Positions 16,789 to 24,942 of a stretch of 64,000 bases of DNA are shown here, piece after piece. The notes below the pieces were generated by a model. It saw only the letters and a list, made by a program, of their open reading frames with translations, was not told the DNA's origin and ran no database searches. Position numbers and translations under genes: made by a program. The stretch is from contig NZ_JALDYF010000008.1 in assembly GCF_032154225.1 (NCBI RefSeq), positions 69,741-133,740 on the forward strand. The letters run 5' to 3'. The stretch comes from Psychrobacillus sp032154225 (GTDB lineage: Bacteria; Bacillota; Bacilli; Bacillales_A; Planococcaceae). Within the stretch, counting starts at the first letter, position 1; every line of letters starts with the position of its first letter.

Positions 16789-18072
16789 TCAAGCAAATTG
16801 AGCGACTTCTGTAGAGCCTTTCATTGCCGTAGTTGAAGATGTTCCTCCTGAAATTACTTGTGACACATCATCAAAATAGCCTGTTCCTACTTCACGTTGA
16901 TGCTTAGTAGCAGTATATCCTTTTGCTTCATTCGCAAATTCTGCTTGTTGAAGTTTAGAATAAGCAGCCATTCCATTTGTTTTATAATCATGTGCAAGCT
17001 CGAACATACTGTGGTTTAGTGAATGGAAGCCTGCAAGTGTTACAAATTGGAACTTATAGCCCATTTTCCCGAGCTCCACTTGATATTTTGCAATGGTTTC
17101 CTCATCTAAATTTGCTTCCCAGTTAAATGAAGGAGAACAATTATAGGCAAGCATTTTCCCTGGAAATTCTGCATGAATAGCATCTGCAAATTGCTTCGCT
17201 TCTTCTAAACTAGGATGAGACGTTTCGCACCAGATTAAATCAGCATAAGGCGCGTATGCTAAACCGCGTGCAATTGCTTGCTCAATTCCTGGTTTTGTGC
17301 GGAAAAATCCTTCTGGAGTTCTTTCTCCTGTTATAAATGCATGATCTCGTGGATCAATATCACTTGTTACCATATCTGCCGCATCTGCATCTGTACGAGC
17401 GATTAATACAGTAGGTACGCCAGAAACATCTGCAGCTAAACGAGCTGAGATTAAATTACGGATCGCATTTTGTGTAGGAAGTAAAACTTTTCCACCAAGA
17501 TGGCCACATTTCTTTTCCGAAGCAAGTTGATCTTCTAGATGCACGCCAGCTGCTCCAGCCTCAATCATTCCCTTCATTAATTCGAACACATTGAGAGGGC
17601 CACCGAATCCTGCTTCTGCATCTGCAATAATTGGTGCGAACCAGTCAAACTGATCTTCCCGTCCCTCTGCTTGGTCTATTTGATCTGCACGTTGTAATGC
17701 TTGATTGATACGCTTCACAACTGCCGGAACACTGTTTGCCGGGTAAAGACTTTGATCCGGATACATTTGACCAGAAAGATTTGCATCTGCTGCAACTTGC
17801 CAGCCACTCAAGTAAATTGCTTGAAGTCCAGCTTTTACTTGTTGCACTGCTTGATTTCCGGTTAGAGCTCCAAGCGCATTAATAAAATCTTCCTCATGAA
17901 GCGAATTCCATAAACGCTCCGCTCCTTTGCGGGCTAGCGTATGCTCGATTTGCAAAGAACCTCTCAGTTTAATCACCTCTTCTGGTGAATAAGGGCGTTC
18001 GATTCCCTTCCAACGATTTTCTTGGTTCCACTCCATTTGTAATTTCTCCACTTGCTGTTGTCTCGTTAACAT
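16789..18072 (-). CDS. aceA: Isocitrate lyase
   Basis: The product (427 residues from ATG 18072) is an isocitrate lyase with the catalytic signature KKCGHLGGK (Cys about residue 188) and metal-binding IIADAEAGFGG. It cleaves isocitrate to succinate and glyoxylate, letting the cell grow on acetate or fatty acids. Fifteen further in-frame codons lie upstream, but AGAGGTGTGTGGAGT precedes ATG 18072 and the family normally begins near this point. First gene of the aceA-aceB-zinc-ribbon operon, divergent from a LytTR regulator. Confidence 0.97.
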   Translation of the reverse strand: MLTRQQQVEKLQMEWNQENRWKGIERPYSPEEVIKLRGSLQIEHTLARKGAERLWNSLHEEDFINALGALTGNQAVQQVKAGLQAIYLSGWQVAADANLSGQMYPDQSLYPANSVPAVVKRINQALQRADQIDQAEGREDQFDWFAPIIADAEAGFGGPLNVFELMKGMIEAGAAGVHLEDQLASEKKCGHLGGKVLLPTQNAIRNLISARLAADVSGVPTVLIARTDADAADMVTSDIDPRDHAFITGERTPEGFFRTKPGIEQAIARGLAYAPYADLIWCETSHPSLEEAKQFADAIHAEFPGKMLAYNCSPSFNWEANLDEETIAKYQVELGKMGYKFQFVTLAGFHSLNHSMFELAHDYKTNGMAAYSKLQQAEFANEAKGYTATKHQREVGTGYFDDVSQVISGGTSSTTAMKGSTEVAQFA

Positions 18073-18124
18073 ACTCCACACACCTCTCGATTTTTTGAAA
18101 CTGTCTGAAAAATACAACTTTTAC

Positions 18125-18144
18125 ACTGTTCCATAACAGTTCGT
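18125..18144. promoter_or_regulatory. Dyad and LytTR-like site in the aceA/LytTR divergent region
   Basis: ACTGTTCCATAACAGT (18125-18140) is a perfect 6-bp inverted repeat with a 4-bp centre. The overlapping ACAGTTCGT (18136-18144) fits the published LytTR half-site pattern. It sits in the aceA leader, downstream of AT-rich -10-like sequence. Confidence 0.5.
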
Positions 18145-18262
18145 TTTCTTGTATATTAATATATAACAGATAGAAGGTTTTTGTATCGAGATTTGGATAA
18201 GTGACCTTTTTTGAAAGATGAAATCAGAATAGGATGGACAAATGATAATTGGAGGGGAATCG

Positions 18263-18919
18263 ATGGAAATATCAAAGGAGCAATTAAAGCAATACAGCAC
18301 TTTATTGGAAGAATGGATCCCGAAAGAAGCATCTATCGCTATAGCGGTGGGCGATCAGTATGTTTATTACTCTGCAGGAGAACATGACTTACGATTAAAG
18401 GAAGGACAAAAGATTCAAGCGGGAAGTATAGCAGATGCTGTACTAAAAAAAGGAATTCGAACAGAAGCCGTGATGAACGATACATTATTTCAAGTCCCTT
18501 ATTACGGCGTTGGCTATCCGATAGACATTCAAGGAGAACGAGGTGCACTTGTCATCATTTTACCTCCTAAACACGCCTTGCAAAATGCCGCTCCTTATCG
18601 ATTCCTAACAGGCAAGCAAGAAGAAGAGTGGCGACCAATTCCCATTGAAAAAGTCTCTTACATGGAAAGTCTCCAGAAAAAAACATGGTTTTATGCAAAT
18701 AAAGAGCCGTATAAAATAAATATTCCTTTAAAAGAACTACAACAGCGACTGCCAGACAATTTTTTGCGTATTCATCGCTCTTATATAGTAAACGTTTCAT
18801 TTATCGATCGAATTGTCCGAGATTTTTCCTCCAATCTGTTAGTCCTTCTTCACGATGGCACAGAACTACCAGTCAGCCAGTCATATATTCCGGAGGTGAG
18901 GAGTGCTTTGGGGTTTTAG
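18263..18919 (+). CDS. LytTR-family DNA-binding regulator, probable controller of aceAB
   Basis: The protein (218 residues from ATG 18263) ends in a LytTR domain (EKVSYMESLQKKTWFY to RIHRSYIVNVSFIDRIVR, about residues 110-215). The N-terminal half is not a receiver domain; it looks like a small ligand-sensing fold. GGAGGGG lies 6 nt before ATG 18263, favouring it over the earlier in-frame ATG. Gene divergence with aceA and a LytTR-like half-site between them suggest that it senses a metabolite and controls the glyoxylate bypass; this is inference. Confidence 0.85.
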   Translation: MEISKEQLKQYSTLLEEWIPKEASIAIAVGDQYVYYSAGEHDLRLKEGQKIQAGSIADAVLKKGIRTEAVMNDTLFQVPYYGVGYPIDIQGERGALVIILPPKHALQNAAPYRFLTGKQEEEWRPIPIEKVSYMESLQKKTWFYANKEPYKINIPLKELQQRLPDNFLRIHRSYIVNVSFIDRIVRDFSSNLLVLLHDGTELPVSQSYIPEVRSALGF

Positions 18920-18930
18920 CCGTTTTTTTG

Positions 18931-19049
18931 CTACGCGCAACATTTGAGAGCTTACTCGCAATATATAGACAATTTCTCGCAACATTATTTTCGGGTGGCG
19001 CAATATTATGGGCTGTTCTCGCAAGTTTTTCGCTATGCGCAACATACTT
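18931..19049. repeat. Degenerate 21-bp tandem array, CGCAA core
   Basis: CGCAA occurs at 18936, 18957, 18978, 18999 and 19020 with an exact 21-bp period, then at 19038 (18 bp). Flanking bases drift around CTCGCAACATTAT. No convincing gene covers it. Confidence 0.8.
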
Positions 19050-19054
19050 CATTC

Positions 19055-19098
19055 AAAAAACGAGCTTCGCCATTTATTGTGGCAGAGCTCGTTTTCTT
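19055..19098. terminator. Bidirectional terminator, LytTR gene / DUF3817 gene
   Basis: AAAACGAGCT (19057-19066) pairs with AGCTCGTTTT (19086-19095), giving A-tract and T-tract flanks for both directions. Confidence 0.75.
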
Positions 19099-19402
19099 AA
19101 GATGTTTTCTTTATTCTCCTATACACCAAATATGGACCGAATGGAATAAATGCTGCAAGAAATGCAACTATAATACGCAAAATGGACCATCGATTAAAAA
19201 TAGCTGCAAAAATAATGGAGACTGCATACAAAATAAATAAGAAACCATGCGCTGCTCCAACAAAACTAACCGGTTCTGGTATGTCCATCCAATATTTTAA
19301 CGGCATAGCAATCGCTAAAAGAATTACATATGACAAACTTTCGATATTCCCTATAACTCTAAAAAGATTTAAGGTTTTTTCTTTCCAACTCGTCTTTAAC
19401 AT
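19097..19402 (-). CDS. DUF3817-family small membrane protein
   Basis: The product (101 residues from ATG 19402) has three hydrophobic helices and the family-like stretch VGAAHGFLFILYAVSI, followed by FIPFGPYLVYRR near the end, matching DUF3817 (YdzA-like) proteins. An in-frame GTG eight codons upstream is possible, but GAAAGG lies nearer ATG 19402. No function is known for the family. Monocistronic, ending in the shared terminator. Confidence 0.75.
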   Translation of the reverse strand: MLKTSWKEKTLNLFRVIGNIESLSYVILLAIAMPLKYWMDIPEPVSFVGAAHGFLFILYAVSIIFAAIFNRWSILRIIVAFLAAFIPFGPYLVYRRIKKTS

Positions 19403-19432
19403 GTGACCAGCCTTTCTATTTTTCACAATTTA

Positions 19433-20299
19433 CTATAAGCTTTTTGACCTTGCTCCTAAAGTTAGTACTACAATTCCGCCCAATAAAAACAATATTCCAA
19501 TCCAAGACGTTACACTAAGCGCTTCTCCAACGATAAACACACCTAACAAAGCCGCTGTTGTCGGTTCCGCTAAAGATAACGTCAACGCAGAAGACGCAGG
19601 AATTTTAATAAGCCCTCTTCCATATAACACATATGCCACACTCGTTGTTGCAAGGCCTAAGTATAATACAACGCCAACATTACTTGTTTCCTGTAGCCAG
19701 CTAACATCATATAAGAAGAAAAACGGCATTAACATAACTGCACTTGTTGAAAAAGTCATTGCGATAACTGGAATCGTCTCTTCTTTTTTCAATAAAGATT
19801 TACTAGCAATCGTATATATTGCAAATCCAAGCCCAGCAATAAGTGAATATAGGACGCCGACTGGATTGATCGTAATTTCACCTTTATTCATGAATAAAAA
19901 TAAACACCCAGTAATAGCGAAAGACGTCGATATTCCCCAAACTTTAGTTGGTTGCAGTTTTAAAAATACCCACTCAATTATTCCGGAAAATACGGGCGCG
20001 CTTCCGATTGCCACTACACTTGCAATGGCTACTCCTGTTAATCGAACAGAAGAGAAAAACAATAGTTGGAAAAGTGATATACAAATTGCAGCATAAATTG
20101 TTTCTTTCCAGGGCCATGTTTTGAATTTTATTTTATTTAGTAGTACCATAAAAATTAATAAAGAGAACCCACCAACTGTGGAACGACTTGCGCTAATAAC
20201 AAATGGATGAGCGCTTTCTGGTAAAAAGGTTTGTGCAGTTCCTGTCGTTCCCCAAAGAATTGCACCAAGTAAAACAAGTATGTATGGAATAATAGCCAA
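19433..20299 (-). CDS. EamA/DMT-family transporter
   Basis: The protein of 288 residues has ten predicted transmembrane helices in two EamA halves (GAILWGTTGTAQTF at the N-terminus, PTTAALLGVFIVGE in the second half). DMT-superfamily members export amino acids, metabolites or drugs. The preferred start is TTG 20299, 8 nt after AAAGGAG; the GTG three codons earlier touches the ribosome binding site. Substrate unknown. Confidence 0.85.
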   Translation of the reverse strand: MAIIPYILVLLGAILWGTTGTAQTFLPESAHPFVISASRSTVGGFSLLIFMVLLNKIKFKTWPWKETIYAAICISLFQLLFFSSVRLTGVAIASVVAIGSAPVFSGIIEWVFLKLQPTKVWGISTSFAITGCLFLFMNKGEITINPVGVLYSLIAGLGFAIYTIASKSLLKKEETIPVIAMTFSTSAVMLMPFFFLYDVSWLQETSNVGVVLYLGLATTSVAYVLYGRGLIKIPASSALTLSLAEPTTAALLGVFIVGEALSVTSWIGILFLLGGIVVLTLGARSKSL

Positions 20300-20401
20300 G
20301 TTTTTCACTCCTTTAGGAAATCTTTGCGTTAACTTTCAATATAGCACATATTGAGATAGTCACAATCGTATCTTATACTATTAAGGATAGGAGGCTTTTA
20401 C

Positions 20402-20632
20402 ATGTATATGACAGTAGAAGAAACTGCGATTTATTTATCGATGCCCGTTGAACAAGTAAGGCGGTATATTGCGGAAAAAAAAATCCGTGCCGTTTACAAT
20501 GGGGAAGACTTTTACGTAAATAGCAACCAATTTCAAACTCACTTAGAGCAAGTGGAAGACCTGAAACGCCAAATAGATGAATGGCGAAACACGCCGATTC
20601 CTGATGACATTGACGTCAAAGATGAAGACTAA
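20402..20632 (+). CDS. Excisionase-type helix-turn-helix protein
   Basis: The 76-residue protein begins with an MerR/excisionase-like winged helix (MTVEETAIYLSMPVEQVRRY, then KIRAVYNGEDFYVNSNQF), followed by a charged helix and acidic tail. Such proteins are often stand-alone DNA-binding regulators and, despite the family name, are not always phage-related. Nothing else phage-like is nearby. GATAGGAGG precedes the start and a strong terminator follows, so it is monocistronic. Confidence 0.75.
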   Translation: MYMTVEETAIYLSMPVEQVRRYIAEKKIRAVYNGEDFYVNSNQFQTHLEQVEDLKRQIDEWRNTPIPDDIDVKDED

Positions 20633-20639
20633 CTAACGC

Positions 20640-20679
20640 AAAAAGGACTTTCTCCGAATGAGGAGATTGTCCTTTTTTT
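20640..20679 (+). terminator. Terminator after the excisionase-like gene
   Basis: AAAAGGAC (20641-20648) pairs with GTCCTTTT (20669-20676), followed by TTTT. Confidence 0.85.
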
Positions 20680-20702
20680 GTCAGAAGAGGATGGGCTAAT
20701 GG

Positions 20703-20738
20703 TTTTCCAAATAAATGCTCTAAAATTTCCAAATAAAA
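20703..20738. repeat. Two-unit relic of the TTCCAACTAAA repeat family
   Basis: TTCCAAATAAA occurs at 20705 and TTCCAAATAAA again at 20727, 22 bp apart. The first is followed by TGCTCTA, as in the longer array at 39820-39907. Confidence 0.55.
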
Positions 20739-20841
20739 AGTATTCTACCCCCTCAAATCAATCGACATAATACATATAATCCATTTTATTACACACTTTG
20801 AACCGATTAAGTAACTATTTCACACAAAAGCACCTAATGAT

Positions 20842-20880
20842 AAAAAAACAGGACAATCCTCTACAAGTAGGGATCATCCT
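20842..20880 (-). terminator. Terminator after hom
   Basis: Read leftward, AGGATGATCC and GGATTGTCCT form a stem with a small internal loop, followed by GTTTTTTT. Confidence 0.75.
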
Positions 20881-20895
20881 ATCACTTCTCTTACA

Positions 20896-21882
20896 TCAAA
20901 TCGTAATAAAGAATCCTGCACGCTTCCCGATAATTTCTGCATAGTCTTCTACCATAACACTTGCAGTTGGGTACATTCCTGCTCCAGGACCAACTAATGT
21001 AAGCGTACCGATATAATTTGTATCTAGTGATACAGCATTGTTTACTCCTTCTATCGCATATAAAGGATGATCTGGACCTACTAGCTGCGGACCGACAGAA
21101 GCAAATAGCTCACCGTTTTCGTCTTGTGTAATTTCTGCTACATGGCGATAACGCAGTCCTTCTTTTTTTGCTTTTTTCACATCTTCTAATGAAATTTCCT
21201 CGATTCCATCTACTCGGACATCATTCCAATTTGGCTGTTTGCCGAAAGCAAGTGCACTTAAAATCATCAATTTTCGGAAAGCATCTTGACCAGAAACATC
21301 ATTGTACGGATCTGCTTCTGCATAACCAAGCGCTTGCGCTTCTTGAAGAGCATCGTTGAACTGACATTCATCTAAACGCATTTGCGTTAAAATGTAGTTA
21401 GATGTTCCATTTAAAATTCCTTGAATTTTCTTTACTGTATTCACTTGAAGTAAATTTTTCAGCGTTTTAATAACAGGAACTCCACCAGCAGTTGTTGCTT
21501 CATATCCAATAAAGACTCCGCGTGATTTTGCACGCTCTTGAAGTGGAATACTATATTTAGAGAACATCACTTTATTCGCCGTAATGACGTGACATCCTTT
21601 ATCAATCGCTCTACATAAGTAACCATAGGCTGGCTCTTCATTGACAATAGCTTCAAAAACGACTTGAAGTCCTGGAATATTAATAATGTCCTCAAAATCA
21701 TCTGTTACTAACACACCCGGTGTTTCTGGTCTATCCTTCGCTAAGTTATTAATAAGAATGGCACTGATCTCGATGTCCAAGCCCAATGACTTTTTCAAAT
21801 CCTCTTTTTTCTCGTTAACGATATGATAGATTCCTTGACCAACTGTTCCAAAACCTAAAATTGCTGCTTTAATTTTCGCCAT
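20896..21882 (-). CDS. hom: Homoserine dehydrogenase, short form without ACT domain
   Basis: The 328-residue enzyme has an N-terminal NAD(P)-binding fold (AAILGFGTVGQGIY) and the homoserine dehydrogenase domain (GILNGTSNYILTQM, EADPYNDVSGQDAFRKLMIL). It reduces aspartate semialdehyde to homoserine. Usual Bacillus Hom is about 430 residues with a C-terminal ACT domain for threonine feedback; here the protein stops after the catalytic domain. It follows metY on the same strand by 116 bp, downstream of a SAM riboswitch, so it probably supplies homoserine for methionine rather than threonine. ATG 21882 follows GGAGGAGAAAGC. Confidence 0.93.
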   Translation of the reverse strand: MAKIKAAILGFGTVGQGIYHIVNEKKEDLKKSLGLDIEISAILINNLAKDRPETPGVLVTDDFEDIINIPGLQVVFEAIVNEEPAYGYLCRAIDKGCHVITANKVMFSKYSIPLQERAKSRGVFIGYEATTAGGVPVIKTLKNLLQVNTVKKIQGILNGTSNYILTQMRLDECQFNDALQEAQALGYAEADPYNDVSGQDAFRKLMILSALAFGKQPNWNDVRVDGIEEISLEDVKKAKKEGLRYRHVAEITQDENGELFASVGPQLVGPDHPLYAIEGVNNAVSLDTNYIGTLTLVGPGAGMYPTASVMVEDYAEIIGKRAGFFITI

Positions 21883-21998
21883 GCTTTCTCCTCCAAATGA
21901 ATCAGTACAATTGAGCTTCTAGAATACATACTCTACTAACATCCTGATTGACTATTTTACATATTGTAGACTATTTCTGCCCAATTAACAACAAAATT

Positions 21999-23291
21999 CT
22001 ATACAGAGAGGACATTTGTTTTTCTGACAAGTACTTTATCGAGCGCATTTTGTAAATCTTCTACTGCCTCAAGCCCTACAGACAAGCGGATTAAGTCTTC
22101 TGTGACGCCCGATTTCACTAGGTCTTCTGCTGTCAGTTGCTGATGTGTTGTCGAAGCAGGATGAATAATTAATGATTTGGCATCCCCTACGTTCGCTACA
22201 TGTGACCATATTTCTATATTATCAATGACGTGGCGACCCGCTTCCCTTCCGCCTTTTACTCCAAAGTTTACGATTGATCCAAAGCCGTTTTGCAAATACT
22301 TTTTCGCTAGTTCATGGGATGGATGGTCCTCTAACCCTAGATAATTTACCCACTCTACCCCTTCATGATTTGCTAAGTATTCTGCAAGTACTTGCGCATT
22401 TTCGTTATGCTTTGGTACTCGAAGGTGAAGCGTTTCTAAACCTTGTAAAAGTGAAAATGCACTTTCTGGACTTAATGCCGGACCAAAATCACGAAGTAGT
22501 TGTACGCGTAATTTAATCGCAAATGCTACATTCGGTACATCGATTCCATAGCGTAAGCCGTGGTAAGTCACGTCTGGTTCTGTAAATCCAGGGAATTTGT
22601 CTGAATTCCAATTAAAATTTCCACCATCGACTACTACGCCACCTATCGTCGTTCCATGTCCACCAATCCATTTCGTTGCAGAATGAATAACGACATGTGC
22701 ACCATGTTTGATTGGCTGAACGCCATATGGTGTAGCGAATGTGTTATCAACTAATAGTGGCACTCCTACTTCATTGGCAACTGCTGCTACTTTTTCTACA
22801 TCTAATATATTTAAACTTGGATTTCCGATAATTTCAGCAAAGATTCCTTTTGTTTTATCCGTCACAGCTGCTCGGAAATTTTCCGGATCCGTAGAATCAA
22901 CAAACTTTACTGTAATGCCGTAACGAGGTAATGTATGTGCGAATAAATTAAAAGTACCACCGTATAAGTTTTCTGCTGCAATAATTTCATCGCCTGCTCC
23001 TGCAATATTCAAAATCGAAAATGCGATAGCTGCCATTCCTGAAGATAAAGCAACTGCAGCTGTTCCACCTTCTAATAGCGCAACTCGTTGTTCAAATACA
23101 TCAACCGTTGGATTACCGATACGTGTGTAAATATTCCCTGCTTCCTTTAATGCAAAAAGGTTTTGTGCATGCTCTGTGTCGCGAAATACAAAAGAAGTTG
23201 TTTTGTGAATCGGAACTGCTCGTGAACCTGTGATTGGGTCTGACTGTTGACCACCGTGTAAAAGTAGTGTTTCTGGTCGAAGATTTGTCAT
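21999..23291 (-). CDS. metY: O-acetylhomoserine sulfhydrylase
   Basis: The 430-residue PLP enzyme of the Cys/Met-metabolism family has the PLP lysine in HSATKWIGGHGTTIGG (Lys about residue 205) and the typical start LRPETLLLHGGQ. The length and the VVVDGGNF insert fit O-acetylhomoserine (thiol)-lyase, which makes homocysteine directly from sulfide. GGAGGAATTCAA precedes the ATG. It is the first gene behind a SAM-I riboswitch and terminator, giving repression by S-adenosylmethionine. Confidence 0.95.
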   Translation of the reverse strand: MTNLRPETLLLHGGQQSDPITGSRAVPIHKTTSFVFRDTEHAQNLFALKEAGNIYTRIGNPTVDVFEQRVALLEGGTAAVALSSGMAAIAFSILNIAGAGDEIIAAENLYGGTFNLFAHTLPRYGITVKFVDSTDPENFRAAVTDKTKGIFAEIIGNPSLNILDVEKVAAVANEVGVPLLVDNTFATPYGVQPIKHGAHVVIHSATKWIGGHGTTIGGVVVDGGNFNWNSDKFPGFTEPDVTYHGLRYGIDVPNVAFAIKLRVQLLRDFGPALSPESAFSLLQGLETLHLRVPKHNENAQVLAEYLANHEGVEWVNYLGLEDHPSHELAKKYLQNGFGSIVNFGVKGGREAGRHVIDNIEIWSHVANVGDAKSLIIHPASTTHQQLTAEDLVKSGVTEDLIRLSVGLEAVEDLQNALDKVLVRKTNVLSV

Positions 23292-23359
23292 TTGAATTCC
23301 TCCTGTAAAGTAGTTTAGATGGATGCTTTGGGAGGCGGGAGAGGATTAATTGAACAAAC

Positions 23360-23390
23360 AAAAAACCCCTCTTCGCTTAAGAAGAGGGGT
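23360..23390 (-). terminator. Riboswitch-controlled terminator before metY
   Basis: Read leftward, CCCCTCTTC...GAAGAGGGG is followed by TTTTTT. It lies between the SAM aptamer and metY and is the expression platform. Confidence 0.9.
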
Positions 23391-23408
23391 GCAGTTTCGC
23401 ATGTTCCT

Positions 23409-23526
23409 CCTCTTATCTTCCAAATTCATAGCATGAATTTGTAGGAATTAGCACCTTTTCAAGTTCAAAACTTGTTGGTTGCCGGGCATCGTAGGGCCTA
23501 GTCCCTCCGCCACTCTTGATAAGAGT
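23409..23526 (-). promoter_or_regulatory. SAM-I (S-box) riboswitch aptamer
   Basis: Read leftward, the element has the P1 arm CTCTTATCAAGAG, the conserved AGTGGCGGAGGGACTAGGCC, GATGCCCGGCAACC, AAGGTGCTAATTCC and the closing GATAAGAG. All S-box core segments are present in order. SAM binding should favour the terminator and switch metY and hom off. Confidence 0.97.
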
Positions 23527-23667
23527 ATTAGATTCAGTTTTCCATCTTGTTACACAGTATAAGATTTTACGAATCTATTCGTCAAGTGTTTTTTATAAAA
23601 ATTCTGAAACTTCTTTGTTTTACGTACGTTACAATATATGGGGAAGTTTTTTAATGGAGGTGAGGCA

Positions 23668-24309
23668 ATGACAATTTGGATTATTAGTGCAATTATTATT
23701 AGTTATTTAGTTGGATCGGTTCACGGATCGAAAATTGCTCAATTTTTTAGCGGAATTAATGTTAAAAATGAAGGGCTAAAAAATTCTGGTGCTTCTAATG
23801 CAGCTATCGTTCTCGGTTTGAAATACGGCATACTAGTGGCGATGATTGATATTTTGAAAGGTGTTTTTATCGTAATAGGCTTCCGCTATGCTACTCAGCA
23901 TTTTGCAACGTTTACGGAAGCAGAACAGGCAATGATTCTTTATTTAGCTGGCGCAGCTGTGATTTTGGGACATAACTTCCCCATTTTCACTCGTTTTAAG
24001 GGAGGAAAAGGTACTGCTTCTATTATTGGCATATTGCTTGCAATTAATTGGCCAATCGGACTTATCGGATTTTTATTATTAGTAGTTACTACTTTGTTAA
24101 CGGATTATTTATTAATCGGCGTATTTGTTTTTTATTTCGTTTTCATTGCATCGTCGATTTGGTTTGCAGCAGGCTCAGCACCCGTGATTATTGCTTGCTT
24201 CTTATTTATAATGGCTAGCTTACTGCATATAGAAAACTTCAAGCGACTGTTTCGTAATGAAGAGATGAAAATTTCAACATTTTTGAAGCGGAAGAAACCA
24301 GCTGCTTAA
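23668..24309 (+). CDS. PlsY-family glycerol-3-phosphate acyltransferase paralogue
   Basis: The protein (213 residues from ATG 23668) is a polytopic membrane protein with the three PlsY motifs: NSGASNA, GHNFPIFTRFKGGKGTA and a more divergent third motif. PlsY acylates glycerol-3-phosphate with acyl-phosphate at the start of phospholipid synthesis. GGAGGTGAGGCA precedes ATG 23668. The usual partner parC/E context is absent and the N-terminus is divergent, so it may be a second PlsY-like enzyme rather than the housekeeping one. Confidence 0.82.
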   Translation: MTIWIISAIIISYLVGSVHGSKIAQFFSGINVKNEGLKNSGASNAAIVLGLKYGILVAMIDILKGVFIVIGFRYATQHFATFTEAEQAMILYLAGAAVILGHNFPIFTRFKGGKGTASIIGILLAINWPIGLIGFLLLVVTTLLTDYLLIGVFVFYFVFIASSIWFAAGSAPVIIACFLFIMASLLHIENFKRLFRNEEMKISTFLKRKKPAA

Positions 24310-24327
24310 TAGAAAAGAGTGAACGAG

Positions 24328-24915
24328 ATGAAAAAAAGAATGAGGTGGATTGTGGTTATTCCTTTATTAGTTACTGCTTCTACTGGAATTGGTTTATGGG
24401 TTCTCACTAGCTACTGGCTTAACGATGGACTCGAACCAAAAGCAGACGGCACGAATGAATATGCAATTGTGCTCGGAGCAAAAGTGAAAAAAGGGAATAT
24501 CCCTTCGCTCGCATTACAATATCGACTGGAAACAGCACTAGCGTACGCTATTGAAAATCCACATGTGAAAATTGTCGTGTCTGGTGGACAAGGATCGGAT
24601 GAAGATATTGAGGAAGCTGTAGTAATGAAAAATTTCCTCTTGGAAAATGGGATTCCAGAAGATCGACTCATTGTTGAAAATCAGTCGACTTCTACTTACG
24701 AAAACTTATTGTTTTCCCAGGAAATATTGCCGGATAATGTGAAATCGATAACAATTATTACGAGCGACTACCACTTGAAGCGTGCGAAAGTTCTCGCTGA
24801 AAAGATTGGTTGGGATGCTGACGTTGTAGCAGCCAAAACTCCAAAAGTGGTGGAGATGAAAGTGCGCTTACGCGAACGTGCGGCGTTGCTGAAGACTTAT
24901 ATTGTAGGGAAATAA
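24328..24915 (+). CDS. YdcF/DUF218-family membrane-anchored protein (intact copy)
   Basis: The 195-residue protein has a basic N-terminus (MKKRMRW), one membrane anchor, and a DUF218 (YdcF/SanA-like) domain with AIVLGAKV, VVSGGQGSDEDIEEA and TIITSDYHLKRA. Family members are linked to envelope integrity, with unknown biochemistry. A GTG three codons upstream (24319) is an alternative start. It follows the PlsY-like gene by 18 bp and is probably cotranscribed. Its last 342 bp (24574-24915) are repeated without mismatch at 27782-28123, across an inserted islet. Confidence 0.85.
   Translation: MKKRMRWIVVIPLLVTASTGIGLWVLTSYWLNDGLEPKADGTNEYAIVLGAKVKKGNIPSLALQYRLETALAYAIENPHVKIVVSGGQGSDEDIEEAVVMKNFLLENGIPEDRLIVENQSTSTYENLLFSQEILPDNVKSITIITSDYHLKRAKVLAEKIGWDADVVAAKTPKVVEMKVRLRERAALLKTYIVGK
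24574..24915 (+). repeat. 342-bp perfect direct repeat, left copy
   Basis: From GTCGTGTCTGG to the TAA stop this segment is identical to 27782-28123, offset 3208 bp. Identity ends exactly at the stop codon. Seven bases before it (TGTGAAA) also match, with two mismatches between. Confidence 0.95.
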
Positions 24916-24942
24916 CTCCGAATTTGTTCGGAGTTATTTTTT
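24914..24942 (+). terminator. Terminator after the intact YdcF-like gene
   Basis: AACTCCGAA (24914-24922) and TTCGGAGTT (24927-24935) form a stem followed by ATTTTTTG. Its sequence differs from the terminator behind the duplicate. Confidence 0.85.

Noticed and set aside
18931..19049. CRISPR array
   Set aside because: Units are 21 bp with only a short common core and no separate spacers; no cas gene is in the window. The arrays at 39820 and 3415 fail for the same reason.
18928..19240. Two overlapping rightward open frames over the CGCAA array
   Set aside because: They share the repeat in different frames, lack ribosome binding sites and run into a terminator; the 21-bp period, not a protein, explains the composition.
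20402..20632. Prophage excisionase
   Set aside because: The fold is excisionase-like, but no integrase, att repeat or phage gene is nearby; stand-alone regulators of this fold are common.
23113..23361. Leftward open frame starting before metY and overlapping it
   Set aside because: Out of frame with metY and starting beside the riboswitch terminator; a shadow of metY.
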